A stretch of 64,000 nucleotides of DNA. Origin: Xylogone sp. PMI_703 (taxonomy: Eukaryota; Ascomycota; Leotiomycetes). How positions within the stretch are numbered: position 1 is the stretch's first letter; each line of letters starts with the position of its first letter. The stretch is from contig JAJTUQ010000001.1 in the NCBI GenBank assembly GCA_021399445.1, forward strand, positions 3,224,001 to 3,288,000. Reading direction: 5' to 3'. Below, one piece after another: positions 1 to 11,690 of this stretch. Position numbers and translations under genes: made by a program. The notes below the pieces were generated by a model. The model was not told the origin of the DNA and ran no database searches. It worked only from the letters and a program-made list of their open reading frames with translations.

Positions 1-571
1 TATTGACGCTGTTAAGCATTTTCTCATCACAGATGATACTGTAGAGCTAATATACCGCCTTATATGAAGCCACATACATCTAAAAGCTATTACATCAGGA
101 CCACTATGATGGACTTTGCTCTTTAGCTTAGCCTTTCCATTATACCACTCCATAAGGCCGTGCTCTGATACTACTACCAGTCTCATGTTTCTAACTGCAT
201 TAAGTGCTGCCCTCCGGTAAATAAGTAACCTGACAACTCCAGTCCGCGTATCGAGCCGTGAAAGAGCACTTGCTCGATCAAACCAGCATGCTATCATCTC
301 TGCCGAGCAACAAGTATTAACTTGGAAACATAGTGTATTAACGCAGCGTGACTAATTACTTACATTTAAAATGAAGTCTCTGGTGCCCATCTGCCGCAGC
401 CATTCATAGTCGAACAACACTATTAGCATCTATTAGCCTGTAGAGACAGAGCTAAATCACTAAATTCACTTTATATTGATTTTCCTAATATCAATATATC
501 AATGATCAATCTAACGTACACACCCTCCCAATTATCACTCATCATACTTTTAACGCAATCCTACATGAATC
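1..571. other. AT-rich intergenic sequence, no gene seen
   Basis: No open frame with family motifs on either strand. The last 150 bases are the downstream flank of the leftward DUF1349 gene. The sequence is rich in TA steps, compatible with old mutated repeat DNA, but I recognise no element. Confidence 0.5.
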
Positions 572-1192
572 TCACAAAACTTCCACCTCAAAATCCCTAA
601 ACTGAACCACAAACTGCTCTTCCTTATCAGCAGTCGGCTTCGCCGCATAAACCCCAACCCAACACTCCAGCTTCCCCACCTCCTCAAACTCCGCCAACGC
701 CCACGTAACCTCCCTCAGCGGTTGCCTCTTCCCATCAGCGCCTAAGACATACGCCCACAGCGTATCATCCTTGTCCCTCCTCTCGAACTCGATCGTCACT
801 CCCTTCTCTGCCTGTTCCCCATCAATAGCGACGAGACTCCAGTCCGCCCAGCGGTCTGCGGCGACGGTGCTCACATAGGGCTTGCCGTCGTAGAATTCGA
901 CTCCAGATTTCACCCAGCGGCGTTGTGGGTTTTGTTTGGATGGTGGAAGGGCGAATACCAGGCCGCCTTGGTCAAAGAGGGTTCTCCAGGGGGCAGTGAT
1001 AGTGACGCGGACGCGCTTGAAAGTGTGAAGAGGAAGGGATTTGTAGATTAAGGGGGCGTTGAAATCGTCTAGGGCTGGTGGTTTGCGCCAGATGTCGGAT
1101 GGGGTTGGGGGTGCGAGGGTGAATGATGTGGTAGTTGGTGTGGGAGGGGCCTCGTTGAGGTTGAGTGTTTGGAAGGGGGTTGAAGATGTCAT
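572..1192 (-). CDS. DUF1349 (concanavalin A-like fold) protein
   Basis: Single-exon gene of 206 residues starting at the ATG at 1190-1192. The N-terminal 40 residues are Pro/Thr-rich. The rest looks like a DUF1349 (YesU-like) beta-sandwich: a strand-rich core with 'FDQGGLVFAL' near residue 75, 'WVKSGVEFYDGKPYVSTV' near 92, 'DWSLVAID' near 115, and a terminal 'QFRDFEVEVL'. These segments are typical of small fungal DUF1349 proteins, whose biochemical role is unknown; a sugar-binding fold is assumed from structure. No signal peptide is seen, so it is probably cytosolic. A TATA-like 'ctataaatactc' lies near 1447, about 250 bp upstream. The length is normal for the family and the frame is intact. 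Confidence 0.8.
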   Translation of the reverse strand: MTSSTPFQTLNLNEAPPTPTTTSFTLAPPTPSDIWRKPPALDDFNAPLIYKSLPLHTFKRVRVTITAPWRTLFDQGGLVFALPPSKQNPQRRWVKSGVEFYDGKPYVSTVAADRWADWSLVAIDGEQAEKGVTIEFERRDKDDTLWAYVLGADGKRQPLREVTWALAEFEEVGKLECWVGVYAAKPTADKEEQFVVQFRDFEVEVL

Positions 1193-2576
1193 TGTTCTGC
1201 TTTCTTTCGACTTTGTCTCTTCTGGTTTCGTGAAGCTTATTAATATGTTTTATTTCTTTTTCTCCTTCTCTTTAAGGGTCTTATGAGATGTAAGAAGTTA
1301 AAAAGTTAGGCCAGGCACTGTTGATGGGTTGTGAAATGCGGGGAGATAGAACGTGTGTACCTGACAAAGTGGGATGAGAGAAGTTCAAATGAGATGAGCT
1401 GAGCTGATGAAAAAGGTAACAATGTCGAAGCCAAAACACACCTACTCTATAAATACTCTATATACTTCCCCACAATACCGAGGTTTACGCGTCCAGAAAA
1501 GACAACGCAACGGTATTTTCGGGACTCAAATCCGACAAAAATCTGGCCTTACATCAAAAGCCACAAAAGCCGAGCAGTAGGCAACCAAAAAAGAGCCTAT
1601 CCGAAACTCCGCAGTGGGCGTATACTTGGCGTATGTTCTGAGGGCAAGCAATGTGGCTGTGAAGGGACGAAAGAGTGATTTAAGGTTAGAAGATGGGGTA
1701 AAATTACACATTAATCGCATGTGCTGTCGCTGAATAACTCGCCGTAATTAAAGGTGTAGAAAAAGTGCTTGATTTAAACTTTCGCAGAAACTACGGAGGA
1801 TTATTGTCGTGCTTCCTGTATGCCGTATACGGGAAGGGGACCCACTGCGAGATGCGATGGAAGGGGAGGGGTGGGAGTTGGATGATGCGTGTTAAAATGT
1901 AGTGAAATACAGATCTACTATGACACAATTGGTAACTACCTAAACAGGTAAATAGCTTGGAACTCACTCGTTAGTGGTACCATGGTGTTGCAGTCCCTCG
2001 TTTGGACTGCTTGACTCATAGGTTTAGTGTAGTGAGTTAACATGACTACATGACTTGCTTAGTAAACTACAAGGACAGTTTACAAGTACATATTTTACAA
2101 CGTCTCCACTATGCAGGGGATCCTGATTAACTTTTTAACTTTTATTAGAGAGAAGATGGAAGGCTGAGCGTAGAACTCCCCAGATGCTTTTATACCCTTT
2201 CTCCTTCAACATCACAAAGTCTCATTACAAATACTCCCCAGCATATTCATGACTTCATCTAAGAACGAGTACCCAAGTTGAAATAGTGTCTGAAACCCTC
2301 GCAAATCCCGTATCCATAGCCATGAATGAACGTCAATAAATAAAAAAGATGTTGAATAAATACCGGTCCCCTCACATCATCCATTTCAAATCTTAATTTG
2401 TCAAAAATGCAAGCACAACCCACTCAACACCATTCATATCCTTTGCTCCAAATTCGACATGCTTCATATCAAACTAGCATGCCCAATACCCAGTTTGCAT
2501 TATGAATCTCACAACCATACTCATCTGCGGTAGGTACGTCTCATTATATATATCTACCCGTCATCATGTCTACCAT
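1193..2576. other. Intergenic, upstream of DUF1349 and downstream of the homeobox gene
   Basis: The proximal part (1193-1460) is the upstream region of the DUF1349 gene, with a TATA-like stretch near 1447. A small inverted repeat lies at about 1992-2010 (cagtcc, 7-base loop, ggactg). The right end is the probable 3' UTR of the homeobox gene. The open frames here show no family signal. Confidence 0.5.
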
Positions 2577-5500
2577 CTAGAAGGTTGATCCATCCGGAAA
2601 ATTCATATCGAATGTCATGTCAAGATTGGCAATATCGTCTATACCTGGTATATCAGTTCCAAACTGATCGAACACAATATCGGTCATCATAGCTGAGTCT
2701 TCTTGGGCTTTCGCAGGAGACACGGATGAATCAATACAATCCACTGGCGTTGTGTATTGAATACTTGGGATTCCATGCATGCTCTTGAACTTATCCAGTA
2801 GCTGTTGATCATCTGCTGCTGTCTGCTCAATGCCGAGGATCTTCCGGGCCTCAGCACGCAAGTCGTCATCACTGGGGACCATTCCCTTTGTCTTTTTATT
2901 AGCTACAAAGTCGTTCAGCCCTGTCTCAAGTTCTCGGCTACAGAAAATCTTTCCAGGAGGCTCATATCGCATTGTTAGACTCTGCAGCATTGAATTGGCT
3001 GTGTCAGGGTTGACCATATATGGCTTGTTGCGGGGTCCCATTGTGACCTTGACCTCATCATTGTATGGCGCAGGCGGCTGTTTCGGGAACGCATAAGGAG
3101 GTGAGAAGCCTGAGCCACCCTTGCTGATTTGCCACGTTTCATTGGTCTCAGGGAGACCAGGACCCGAATCTGAGGGAAGGAGACCAGCGTCGCGTTTAAA
3201 GCGGACGAGCCACTCAGCGTTGTCAGCAGCAGTTTGATTCCAAGGGTCATCGTCATCGTAGATAACCCAGCGGGCCTGATTTTGGATTTCGCCGTCCGTT
3301 GGGATGCTGAAGTCGTATTAGTATGGTAAGGTATTAGATAGATATATATATATATGACAGTAGTGAGAAAAATGAGGAAAACATAGGAAAACATACTGTT
3401 GATTAGGATTGTTTGGTGAGAGACAGCTTTGTACAAATCGTTTCAATTCTCGAACTAGTCGCCGATAACAGTTTGCATCATTGAGGAAATAACGTAGTGG
3501 GAGGGTGGGATTTGAATTGGCAGATGGTTGATTCTGTGCCGTTGCGTACAAGGGTTGGTCACCACTCTGGACAGCCGTCTTTCTGAACAGATCGGCCAAG
3601 TCCCAATGAAGAGATGCAGGCGAGCCACCAGGCAACATGCAAGAATCTCCAAAATCTTCGTCCTTTGAAGGTGATGGTTCGGAGATCTGTGGCGCAAGCC
3701 CATATTGGCGTTTGAAAATCTCAATATATTCGGGATTATCAGCTACGGTTTGGTTCCATGGATCGTCATTGCCGTAGATAATCATGCGAGCCTGACGTTG
3801 GATATCACTATCCGAAGGAGTGTGCCCCCGAGCTCGCTGAGACATGACATAGTTAATAAGATCCCTTTCGAGTCTCCTATGATTGTGAATTGTGAAGTCG
3901 ATCGTCTTGCCATCGGGGTTTCTCATATGCTCGCAGATCAGTGATTCACTTCGAGGTAGACTAGCTCGTTTCCTGAAGTCCGCAAGCCACCCGCGAGAAT
4001 CATTGATCAGGTACTTAAACCAAAGGACAGCAGGCTTGCATTTGAAATTGGAAGATTTCTCGGCCTCATCTATAAGACGACAGCATTCAACCTGGAGTTC
4101 CTTGTCGGTTGGAGTTAATCCAAGCGCAAGTCGCTTCTGAACGAAATCCATCAACTCAGGTTCCAAAGTCTCCGGGATGATTTGGTTTGGAGAACAAGGA
4201 AGAGTGACTTTAGTTGACCTGTCCTTTCCAGGAGAGTCTTTTCGTGGGGAAGATCCAGGGGACAGGAGGAGATCACGAAACCAGCTTGATTGATCAGAAT
4301 TATCTCTTGCAGCCTCTAGGCTTTGAATGGTGCTGCACGCGATAGCCAGTAAATCTTCATCCGTAGGTATCTCTCCCCGGATAATATGATCATTCAGAAA
4401 GTCTACCATAGTAATCTTAACAAGATCGTACGGAGTCCTTCTCTGTTCCGCTGACACCTCGCCAACATAAGGCTTCAAGGTATTACGCTCATCATGGATG
4501 AGATCTGTTACAGAGTTAGTGTCAATTGTCTTCCGAAAACAATGTACTACTGTATGTCATGACTTACAAGGAGGCATTCCATTCTCAACCAAATCGTGCA
4601 CTGCCTGGTCAAAACCCCAGTCACCCTTCCAGTCCGCCATGCTCTTACCGCTCTTGAAATGCTCTGCTAGATGATCAACTCGGAACCCCCAGGTATCCAT
4701 GATGAGACCGCAGAAGCCGCATCGTGACCGAATTTCAGGCGTTGCAACTTTCCACGCATCCATAGACCAACTCTGAAATTTGACATCATGAACAAGGTTC
4801 AAGTGTTGCCTGAGATGATCTTTGCGGTAGAACGTCCTCTCTTCCTCAGATCGCTCTGCACAACTGGAGTGATTATGCTCCTCAAAATGTTCTTTCGGCG
4901 GGCTAGGTAAGCCACAGTAGACACAAGCCGGCTGGCCGTACTCAGCGTTGAAAGCAGCTGGGCCATTTGGTGAACACACCCAACGCTCCAGGGAGAGATG
5001 CAACGATTTCTCGTGGCGCTGCCAGTCATGTTTAGTTTTGAAAGTTTCAGTACAGAAGGTACACTGGAATGCTTTTGGGGGAGCTCTAGCAATGTTTCCA
5101 GCCTCCCCAGCCTTGGGTGCCTGTCGACGGCGGCGACGTCTCCCTCTATTGCCAAAGGAGCCAAAGGAACCGAATGATCCTCGCGATTTATGGGAAAATG
5201 CGGATGCGAATGAGTTACCACTAGACTGAGAGGTGCCCAAACTGCTAGTGGAGGATACATTAGCAACGGAGCGGCCTGATCCATCATCTGTGAAGCGGAA
5301 GCTATGTGGGCTTGCACGACCGGAAGAGAAGGTGGAGGAGGTAACAGCCTTTGCAATAGCCGAAACTGAGGCGGGTTCGTGTTCTGGAGGAGAGTGTTGC
5401 CATCGCTCCATGGGGTTCATAGCTTCTAGTGCGGGCGTTGCTCTCCGGGGAATGTCAATTCCAGCTGCATAATTGTTCATACCAGGGGATGTGGATCGTG

Positions 5501-6536
5501 GAGGCCTGACCTTTCCACGACGACGGGCGTTCGCTAGCCAGTTGGTAATCTGGGTCTTAGTGAGGCCGGTTTGACGCTTGAGAATATCTTTCTCTTCATC
5601 CGTAGGGTAGGGATGATTATGATGGGTCGACAGCCAGTTACGCAAGATGCGGAGTGATTCTCTAGAGAATCGAGCCCCAACCTTTCCGCTACCTTCATTG
5701 ATATCAGCGTTGAGGTTCTCATCCGACCGGTTCAATGCCTTCAAGTTGGGTGCGGATAAGCTGTGTGGCATCTCGACCGACTCCTGTGTGGGGAAGGAAC
5801 CAGCCCATGGACTATCCAAAGGAGCATCACTCTCTCCAATAACAACGTCCTCGCCACCTGTGCCAACAAAACTACAAGTCCGGCTATGAGAAACACAATT
5901 CAAGCAGTGGCCTTTCAACTCTCCATCCTGGATCATCTTGCATTCCAGGCCACTGATGAGGCAATAATCACAAGTCTGAAGACGCATGTTTGCCACAATC
6001 GGGAATTCAGGAGCGAGGAGCTCGTTGTCACGGTCTTCAGACATCATGGTATTGAAGTCACGAGCATTGTCAAACTTCCAATTCTCAGGGGAATCCTTGA
6101 CAGTCAAACTGCATGATCGAGCCAGAGCAACGCAGCTGGTGCATGAGCCCTTGCGAATACCTTCTCGAATGACTTTGCAGTGAATGCGCATCCGACGGCA
6201 GTACGAACATGGCTGGGCGGGGATATCGAAGCCATCAATCCACCTGGGGAAGTCGGCGAAGTCTCCAGGGACCAGCATTGCAGTGTCCGTTGTGGCCGAG
6301 CCTGGAATGTATTCCTGGGCCTGAGAACTTGCAAAGTGCTGAAGGCACGTGAATGAGTCTTCGTCGAACTCGGGCTGGGCAAAGGCAAGATCAATGTCGT
6401 AAGGTCCAGAACTGAGGTCCGCACCAGTTGGCACAGCGGAAGCCAATGGGTGCTGTGCAGCCTCTTCAAAGTTGAAGAACTCGTCCATGTTGTTGTGTGG
6501 ATCCATGTTCTCTCTGGGTTTGTCAATGGTAGTCAT
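2577..6536 (-). CDS. Homeodomain plus C2H2 zinc-finger transcription factor (3 exons)
   Basis: Join of 6536-4568, 4504-3397 and 3306-2577 gives 1,268 residues. Intron 1 (63 nt) has GTAAGT and an acetaacT-like branch site; intron 2 (90 nt) has GTATGT and TACTAAT; both phases fit. Domains in order: two matching Cys clusters at about 110-142 and 189-221 (CxxC..C..CxxC..C); a TALE-like homeodomain at about 287-345 with the recognition-helix motif '[11 protein letters not shown]'; a Ser/Gly-rich linker with a [10 protein letters not shown] run and a seven-Arg basic stretch at about 466-472; C2H2-type fingers at about 492-630; then five spaced copies of a '(I/T)P(T/S)D..(L/I)' module. This combination matches the large 'homeobox and C2H2' proteins of Pezizomycotina, taken to be nuclear DNA-binding regulators; targets are unknown. 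The second and third exons look like separate genes if the introns are missed. Confidence 0.88.
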
Positions 6537-9500
6537 CCAAAAGGCGTTGGTGTTTCTGCACCAGCCCGTCTGAGAAGGGCGTGAGAGCCGCTAGAAGAAG
6601 CACAAGGGCTCCAACTAAGAGCCCTTTGCCTGCCAAGAAGACGCAAAATGTAAGATCAAGGGGGAAAGGGCGTGCTTTTCAATACAATGCAAAGCAGACT
6701 GTAGATTCCAAAACAATAAAGGAAAAGGAAATTGGACTGGTGAGATGAAGATTGAAGTCGAGGTTTCCAGGAAAAGAGAAGAGGTAGTCATTGGGTCTGG
6801 GATTGGCGGGCGTGGAGGGCTGAGGCAGCAACATTTTCCCCAGTCGGTCGCATGTCAATTGACGAGCCTGCGCCCTTCGACGTCCGCTTGTGTGAATAGT
6901 GTGGTCGTGGTGGATGGCCGACCCAGGCGACTCTCCCTCTTCCACTATGCCCCAACGAGGCAGGCAAGCCCGAACGAGTCACCAGCTGGCCCCAGATGCT
7001 CCAGATCAGCTCGATCCACGATGACAACCTTATCATTACTAATCCCGCCGGCCAATCCTTCGCACCAGCATCGAGGTCAGATCCTGGACCAAAGCCATTT
7101 TACCGGTCCTTATCCTGTCGTCTACTCCAGTGGAAGGCTGTTGAACTGCCTCTCTGGCCTTTTGAGCATTGCTTCTCAGCAGTCTTGTGGCATATCCAAC
7201 CCAGCCTCGAGTACGGCTGACCTGTTTGTGCCTGGTCGATCCAGAGTCGGCTTTATTTCCTCCTCGAAAGAACAATTGGTTATTGGCTAATGAAGAGACA
7301 ACTTAGTACCTTGTGTACGTACATACCAGAGGCAGGATAAACAGACAGAATGAAAGGCTGCCGGACAATATCACGACCCGAATGATCGTAGATGCGAATA
7401 CGGCTGCGAGAAGTGCTGGAGATAGAGCAACGTGTGAGCCGGCGCCAGGCGCAAAAACCCGCACCCAGAAGCGAGCGGCGGAAGCCTAACCCCCAAGAGG
7501 CACCGCTGACCGCCAATTACAGTCAACGCTGAGTCCCTGGCTGGGGCTTCTAGAAGGCATGGCTGCCGACATCGCAGCGCCCCCTACCTCATGCTGGTGT
7601 GCCAGTTACAGTAGTCTTGAATGCCCTCTCCCATGGCTGTTCCCGCTGAGATGTGAACGCCAGACTGCAGTAATCATGGCACGGCGATACATATTAGATG
7701 CTGTAGGATGCAGTTCGAGGAAGAATGGAACGTAAGATCACAACCAGACATCTAAGCAGCAGTAGCTCAGAAGATACACAGAAGGGAATAATACAGCTAC
7801 ACTGTGGAGGGACCGACGCCTTTGTCCCAAGACCAACCACAAAGCGGAGGTGGAGGCAGAAAGGCCCCAGGATCTGAGAAGTGGCAATACTACCACCTGG
7901 TTCAGGCCCACGAGGTCCACTATTGAAGCGTCTCACACACGAAAGAGCCAGATTTATATATGGGATTTGCCGCGGCCAACTTTTAAATGCTTCTACTGCA
8001 GCCCCTCCATACGAGCCCCAGAATCCTCCACCTAGCCACTTCGGCGGCCACTCCGAATTTAGCATCGTTATCACGTGGAGATAAGAGCCAACCTGACCGA
8101 CCTCAAGAGCAATGCCTTGGATTCAGTCGATCTTCTGCCGCCTGCGAGTTTGATTCAACTGTATTAGTCAGTGTCCTTGGATGAGATCTGATTGTCGACC
8201 AAATTCATGGCTTCTTGGGCTTGCAAAAATTGCAAACCAGGAGAGGATGAACTAATGAAGACGGGCTTCCTAGAACGAGTTCGGAAGTTTTAATTCGGAA
8301 ACATCCCGGGCCAAGGACTTTTAGCAGCACGCTACTAGTGGGGCTTTATTGGACGTCTCGTCTCATGGTCATACTCCGCCACACCCCTCATGGAAATATC
8401 TTCCATTCTACCTGGGCTTCCAATATGTATGGACGGTTACGCTCAGCGAAGCGCTTGTTGCATATTGACAGGCATAGTAAAGAGGTTCTACTACTCGTCT
8501 AAAGGCAACTGATTAAGGGTATCTCAAGTCTGACTTAGAGTTGGTCTTATCTACTCTCGGGCAATCATTTAACAACGCAGTCACGTGAATATACTTATTC
8601 TCATGTCACTTCATGTGAACCATATACGAGCTATGAATACAGCGTAATCAGCTTAGCTATGGTAACTTCCAAGTGAAAGAACTTCTACAAGAGCATGATT
8701 GCTCCGAGACGGTTACTTAAACGTACCCTAATTACCGACACCTTCACCTTCTGCTTCCCATACCTCATACTTGCTGGCCATAATATGAAACTCCCTTATA
8801 TGTCGAAGTGAAGTTATTCAAACTAGACTAAGGCGCCATAATAGTGGAAACAGATGTAGCACCAAATAAACTCTGTTCAAGGATAATCATGCAGTATTTC
8901 AGCGCACATATGAGGGCTCATCAGACTTCTCGTACAATCAATTCATTAAGTCTACATTACACCTGAATATATATGTCCTGTAGTGTTGGTGGTCCATCTG
9001 TAATTATAGTGAGTCGATATACGGATACAAGAGTAAGTTATTTTACTATCTTCGATTGACGACCATAGCTGTCGAAGAGGTGCCAATACCTAGTCCTTAC
9101 CTTTCCCTCAACCACTTCCGAATTAGATATATGCAGTAAGCAGTCGTCCTAATATACCAGACGAGTTAGATTATAGATCACAATTTAGCTTATTTGCATA
9201 ATTTCTCAGCATATTTAGCTTATTAGGAGTGAAGGCTTTACGATAACCCTAATCACCACTTAACGCAAGCAAAAATCGTGGCAGCTGTCAAGGGGTTCCA
9301 TTGTATACAGTGACAGAAAGCTAGCTACCTACATTGCGGTAATCATAGAATTAGGATATAAATTGATCTCTGGTATTCCAGCAGACGGGTAGCCAGAATT
9401 TATATAACTGTAGAGATTCTTCTAGCTAGCTCTAACCCTCCGACTAAGCTGCCCGCTGCCTATTTCACATATCTCACTGACAACTACTGTAGACGTAGAG

Positions 9501-9563
9501 CAAGATACAGTTAAGCCTAGTACTACTGACTGGTGACATTTCTGTTCACTCTAAATCATCTAC
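6537..9563. other. Intergenic: homeobox promoter side and TA-rich gene-free stretch
   Basis: 6537-7700 has ordinary base composition and is the long upstream/5' UTR region of the homeobox gene. Open frames on both strands here (for example 6745-7290 plus and 7694-8074 minus) carry no family motif. 8200-9560 is clearly richer in TA steps, with CACGTG at about 8072 and 8583. It looks like decayed repeat DNA, but no transposon protein or terminal repeat is recognisable. Confidence 0.5.
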
Positions 9564-9998
9564 TTAAGCCCTGAACCTGAAACCTTGCTTCGCAACCTGA
9601 GCCTGGGCAGCTGCGATGGTAGCCTAGAAATCTTATCAGTAACCATATTAAGCATCGAGAGTAAGACACCTCTTACGTCCGCGTTGGAATCAACAAAGCC
9701 ACATCCGAGCTTGCCATTCTGGAACTGCGCTCCTTCCGCGGAGCAGATACCGAGGCCACTACCACTGATCTCAGCGCAGCAGGCGCTCCTGCAGTCGGCA
9801 TCGGCAACACATCCACCAGTAGTGAATTGTTGGTTCTGGCCATTACCAACATCCTTAGCACCGGCGTTGTTAGGAGCAAGGGCCATGGTAGAAACGGCGA
9901 CTAACAAGCAGTGATTAGCATGAGCCTCCTCGAATATCGTACTATTGAACGATGATAGACCTACAAGCCAGAACAGCAGTAATGACGAAGCGACCCAT
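9564..9998 (-). CDS. BAS2-like small secreted cysteine-rich protein (3 exons)
   Basis: Join of 9998-9965, 9900-9677 and 9623-9564 gives 105 residues. Introns of 64 and 53 nt (GTAGGT..TTAG and GTAAGA..CTAG) keep the phase. The N-terminus is a clear signal peptide (MGRFVITAVLAFAVSTMALA). The mature protein has six cysteines (42, 48, 52, 53, 64, 78), the motifs 'GAKDVGNGQ' and 'FQNGKLGCGF', and an Ala/Gln-rich tail 'ATIAAAQAQVAKQGF'. This layout matches the 'biotrophy-associated secreted protein 2' family, first described in the rice blast fungus and widespread in plant-associated ascomycetes. The role in the host is unresolved. The first exon is only 34 nt, and reading through the last intron replaces the conserved tail, so simple ORF calling misses both ends. 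Confidence 0.85.
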
Positions 9999-10808
9999 CT
10001 TGACGGTTACAACGACTTGAAGAGAGTAATATCACACTACAGTAATTAGAAGAATACAGAAATAAGAAGCGACACCGGGTCGTAATATGCTGTCACAGAC
10101 GCAAGTGAATCGAAAGAAGAGTGATAGATTGGATGGCATTCGGTCCTTCTCTTCGAACTTCAGACTCCCCTTTATAATTTTTTCAGCGCTGTGTTCGTCC
10201 AGTACACCTTGGGTCTTCAGGACGAACTTCGCACCATGAGTTACGGTATCATATCTGCCAATACCCAAGGTGAGGAATTCGTGGTTACAGATCACGCAGC
10301 GGCATTGACCGACAAGACGTGGTAGAGACAAATCGAAAACGAGAAGCGCCTCCAATTCTTCTCCCGAGCGGCTATTAATCCCGGTAGTTACGATGCCTAC
10401 TAAGTATGCATGATTTTGTTGTCGCATGCCATCAAAAGTAAGTCCCTTTTAGGATGCCTTTGACGACTGCTATGGTTTGATCGACCCCGGGCCGCGTTTC
10501 GCCTGGTCTAACCGCCGCCATATTCCACGTCACTTAGACACGTCTAGAATCCAAGATCGGCAACATTCTTCAGATATTACTAGATCACATTTCTCTATTG
10601 GCGGCAAGTCGGCCCGGTGATTGCTTGCTGAGACTCGTAGAATTAAGACGATAGATCAACGCCATCGAATCCACCTCAGCGCAGGTTATACAGCAAATTA
10701 CTACATTTGTCATAGGTCGTCTCTAAGCCCAAATTTCTATTCTGAAATAAAACACTCAATAAATCCGACTATCTTATGGCACGTGAACCTTCTCCGATAT
10801 AGGCACTA
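9999..10808. other. Intergenic between secreted protein and kinase-like gene
   Basis: This includes the upstream region of the secreted-protein gene. An open minus frame at 10032-10427 has no motif I recognise and is more likely leader sequence. A GC-rich island at about 10485-10540 interrupts the AT-rich surroundings. No RNA gene seen. Confidence 0.4.
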
Positions 10809-11690
10809 TTAAGAATGCTCAAAAATCTCCTGAATACAGCGATTCATTATGTCCAAATCCCTCTCAAATTCCTCTTGCGACCAAGTCTCTACGGATAGCT
10901 CAAAATCCACAAGAACAGCCGACCCATCTTTTCGTACTAGACAGTTCCCATCATGAGCATCTCCATGAGCAATTCCTCTCTGATGTAGACTGCGAAGAGC
11001 GGCTAGGCAGTTATATATGTTTCTATTCCTTATCGACGGTACCTCTTCAATATACTCAGTGACGAAGCCAATAACTCGACCACCTTCGGTGACATGGCCA
11101 AGAAAATCTGGAGTAGCCCTTGTGTCATGAAGGAGCCGGTAAACCGTAGCCTCTTGCTCCAGAGATGGAATTTCCCGCGGGAAACTCGCAATCTTGATCA
11201 GCACCGGTGTGTCAAAATCTGGGTGTGTAACGACTTGTAAGCGGTCCTGCTGAAGTGTTTTAACTTTTCCAAACTCAAGATAGTCAATTCTTCGAGGGTG
11301 CCAGCTATTCATCATCTCGATGTGCTTTGCTCTGGCCGTATTGCCAATGCTGTACGTCCCGGTGTGACTATCTAGCTGAATGTAGGCTTCATTCCAGCTA
11401 CCCAGCGGAAGACGTGGCAGGTCAAATGAAACTGGCTCAGGGCTGGCAGGATAACCTGCTTGTGGCATCTCAGACTCGAGAAAGACATATTTGACAGCGT
11501 CTTTCTCGCCGTCATTTATCACTACGCGCAATAAATGACTATGGTTCGCAAGTTTCTGTTGTGTTGCGAGGACATGCGCATTCGGAAATTTGTAGACATT
11601 CTGTCTAATAGGTGTGCTCTGAGCAGATGCAATTGCAATGCCAACAAGAAAGAGAGGTCTTTCCCAGTGGCACACGCGCGTGACCTTCAT
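10809..11690 (-). CDS. Atypical protein-kinase-like / phosphotransferase-fold protein
   Basis: From the ATG at 11688-11690 the product is 293 residues; an in-frame ATG at 11762 would add 24 residues, but that part is a Lys/Tyr/Ile-rich stretch over TATA-like DNA. The C-terminal half has a kinase fold: Lys in 'DTPVLIKIASFP', Glu in 'EQEATVYRLL', hinge-like 'GFVTEYIEE', catalytic loop 'HGDAHDGN' at 242-249 and a metal-site 'VDFE' at 261-264 in place of DFG. This is the signature of the RIO/aminoglycoside-phosphotransferase-like group, common in fungi and often mislabelled 'alpha-galactosidase A'. The N-terminal ~150 residues include 'RPLFLVGIAIASAQS', which also occurs in that fungal group. Substrate unknown. 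The frame is intact. Confidence 0.7.
   Translation of the reverse strand: MKVTRVCHWERPLFLVGIAIASAQSTPIRQNVYKFPNAHVLATQQKLANHSHLLRVVINDGEKDAVKYVFLESEMPQAGYPASPEPVSFDLPRLPLGSWNEAYIQLDSHTGTYSIGNTARAKHIEMMNSWHPRRIDYLEFGKVKTLQQDRLQVVTHPDFDTPVLIKIASFPREIPSLEQEATVYRLLHDTRATPDFLGHVTEGGRVIGFVTEYIEEVPSIRNRNIYNCLAALRSLHQRGIAHGDAHDGNCLVRKDGSAVLVDFELSVETWSQEEFERDLDIMNRCIQEIFEHS

Noticed and set aside
6745..7290. 181-codon plus-strand frame upstream of the homeobox gene
   Set aside because: Antisense to a probable leader/promoter region, no motif, several overlapping frames.
7694..8074. 126-codon minus-strand frame
   Set aside because: No domain, and short frames are open on both strands over the same DNA.
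10032..10427. 131-codon minus-strand frame just upstream of the secreted-protein gene
   Set aside because: Reads somewhat protein-like, but no family recognised and no room for a separate promoter and terminator; probably leader sequence.
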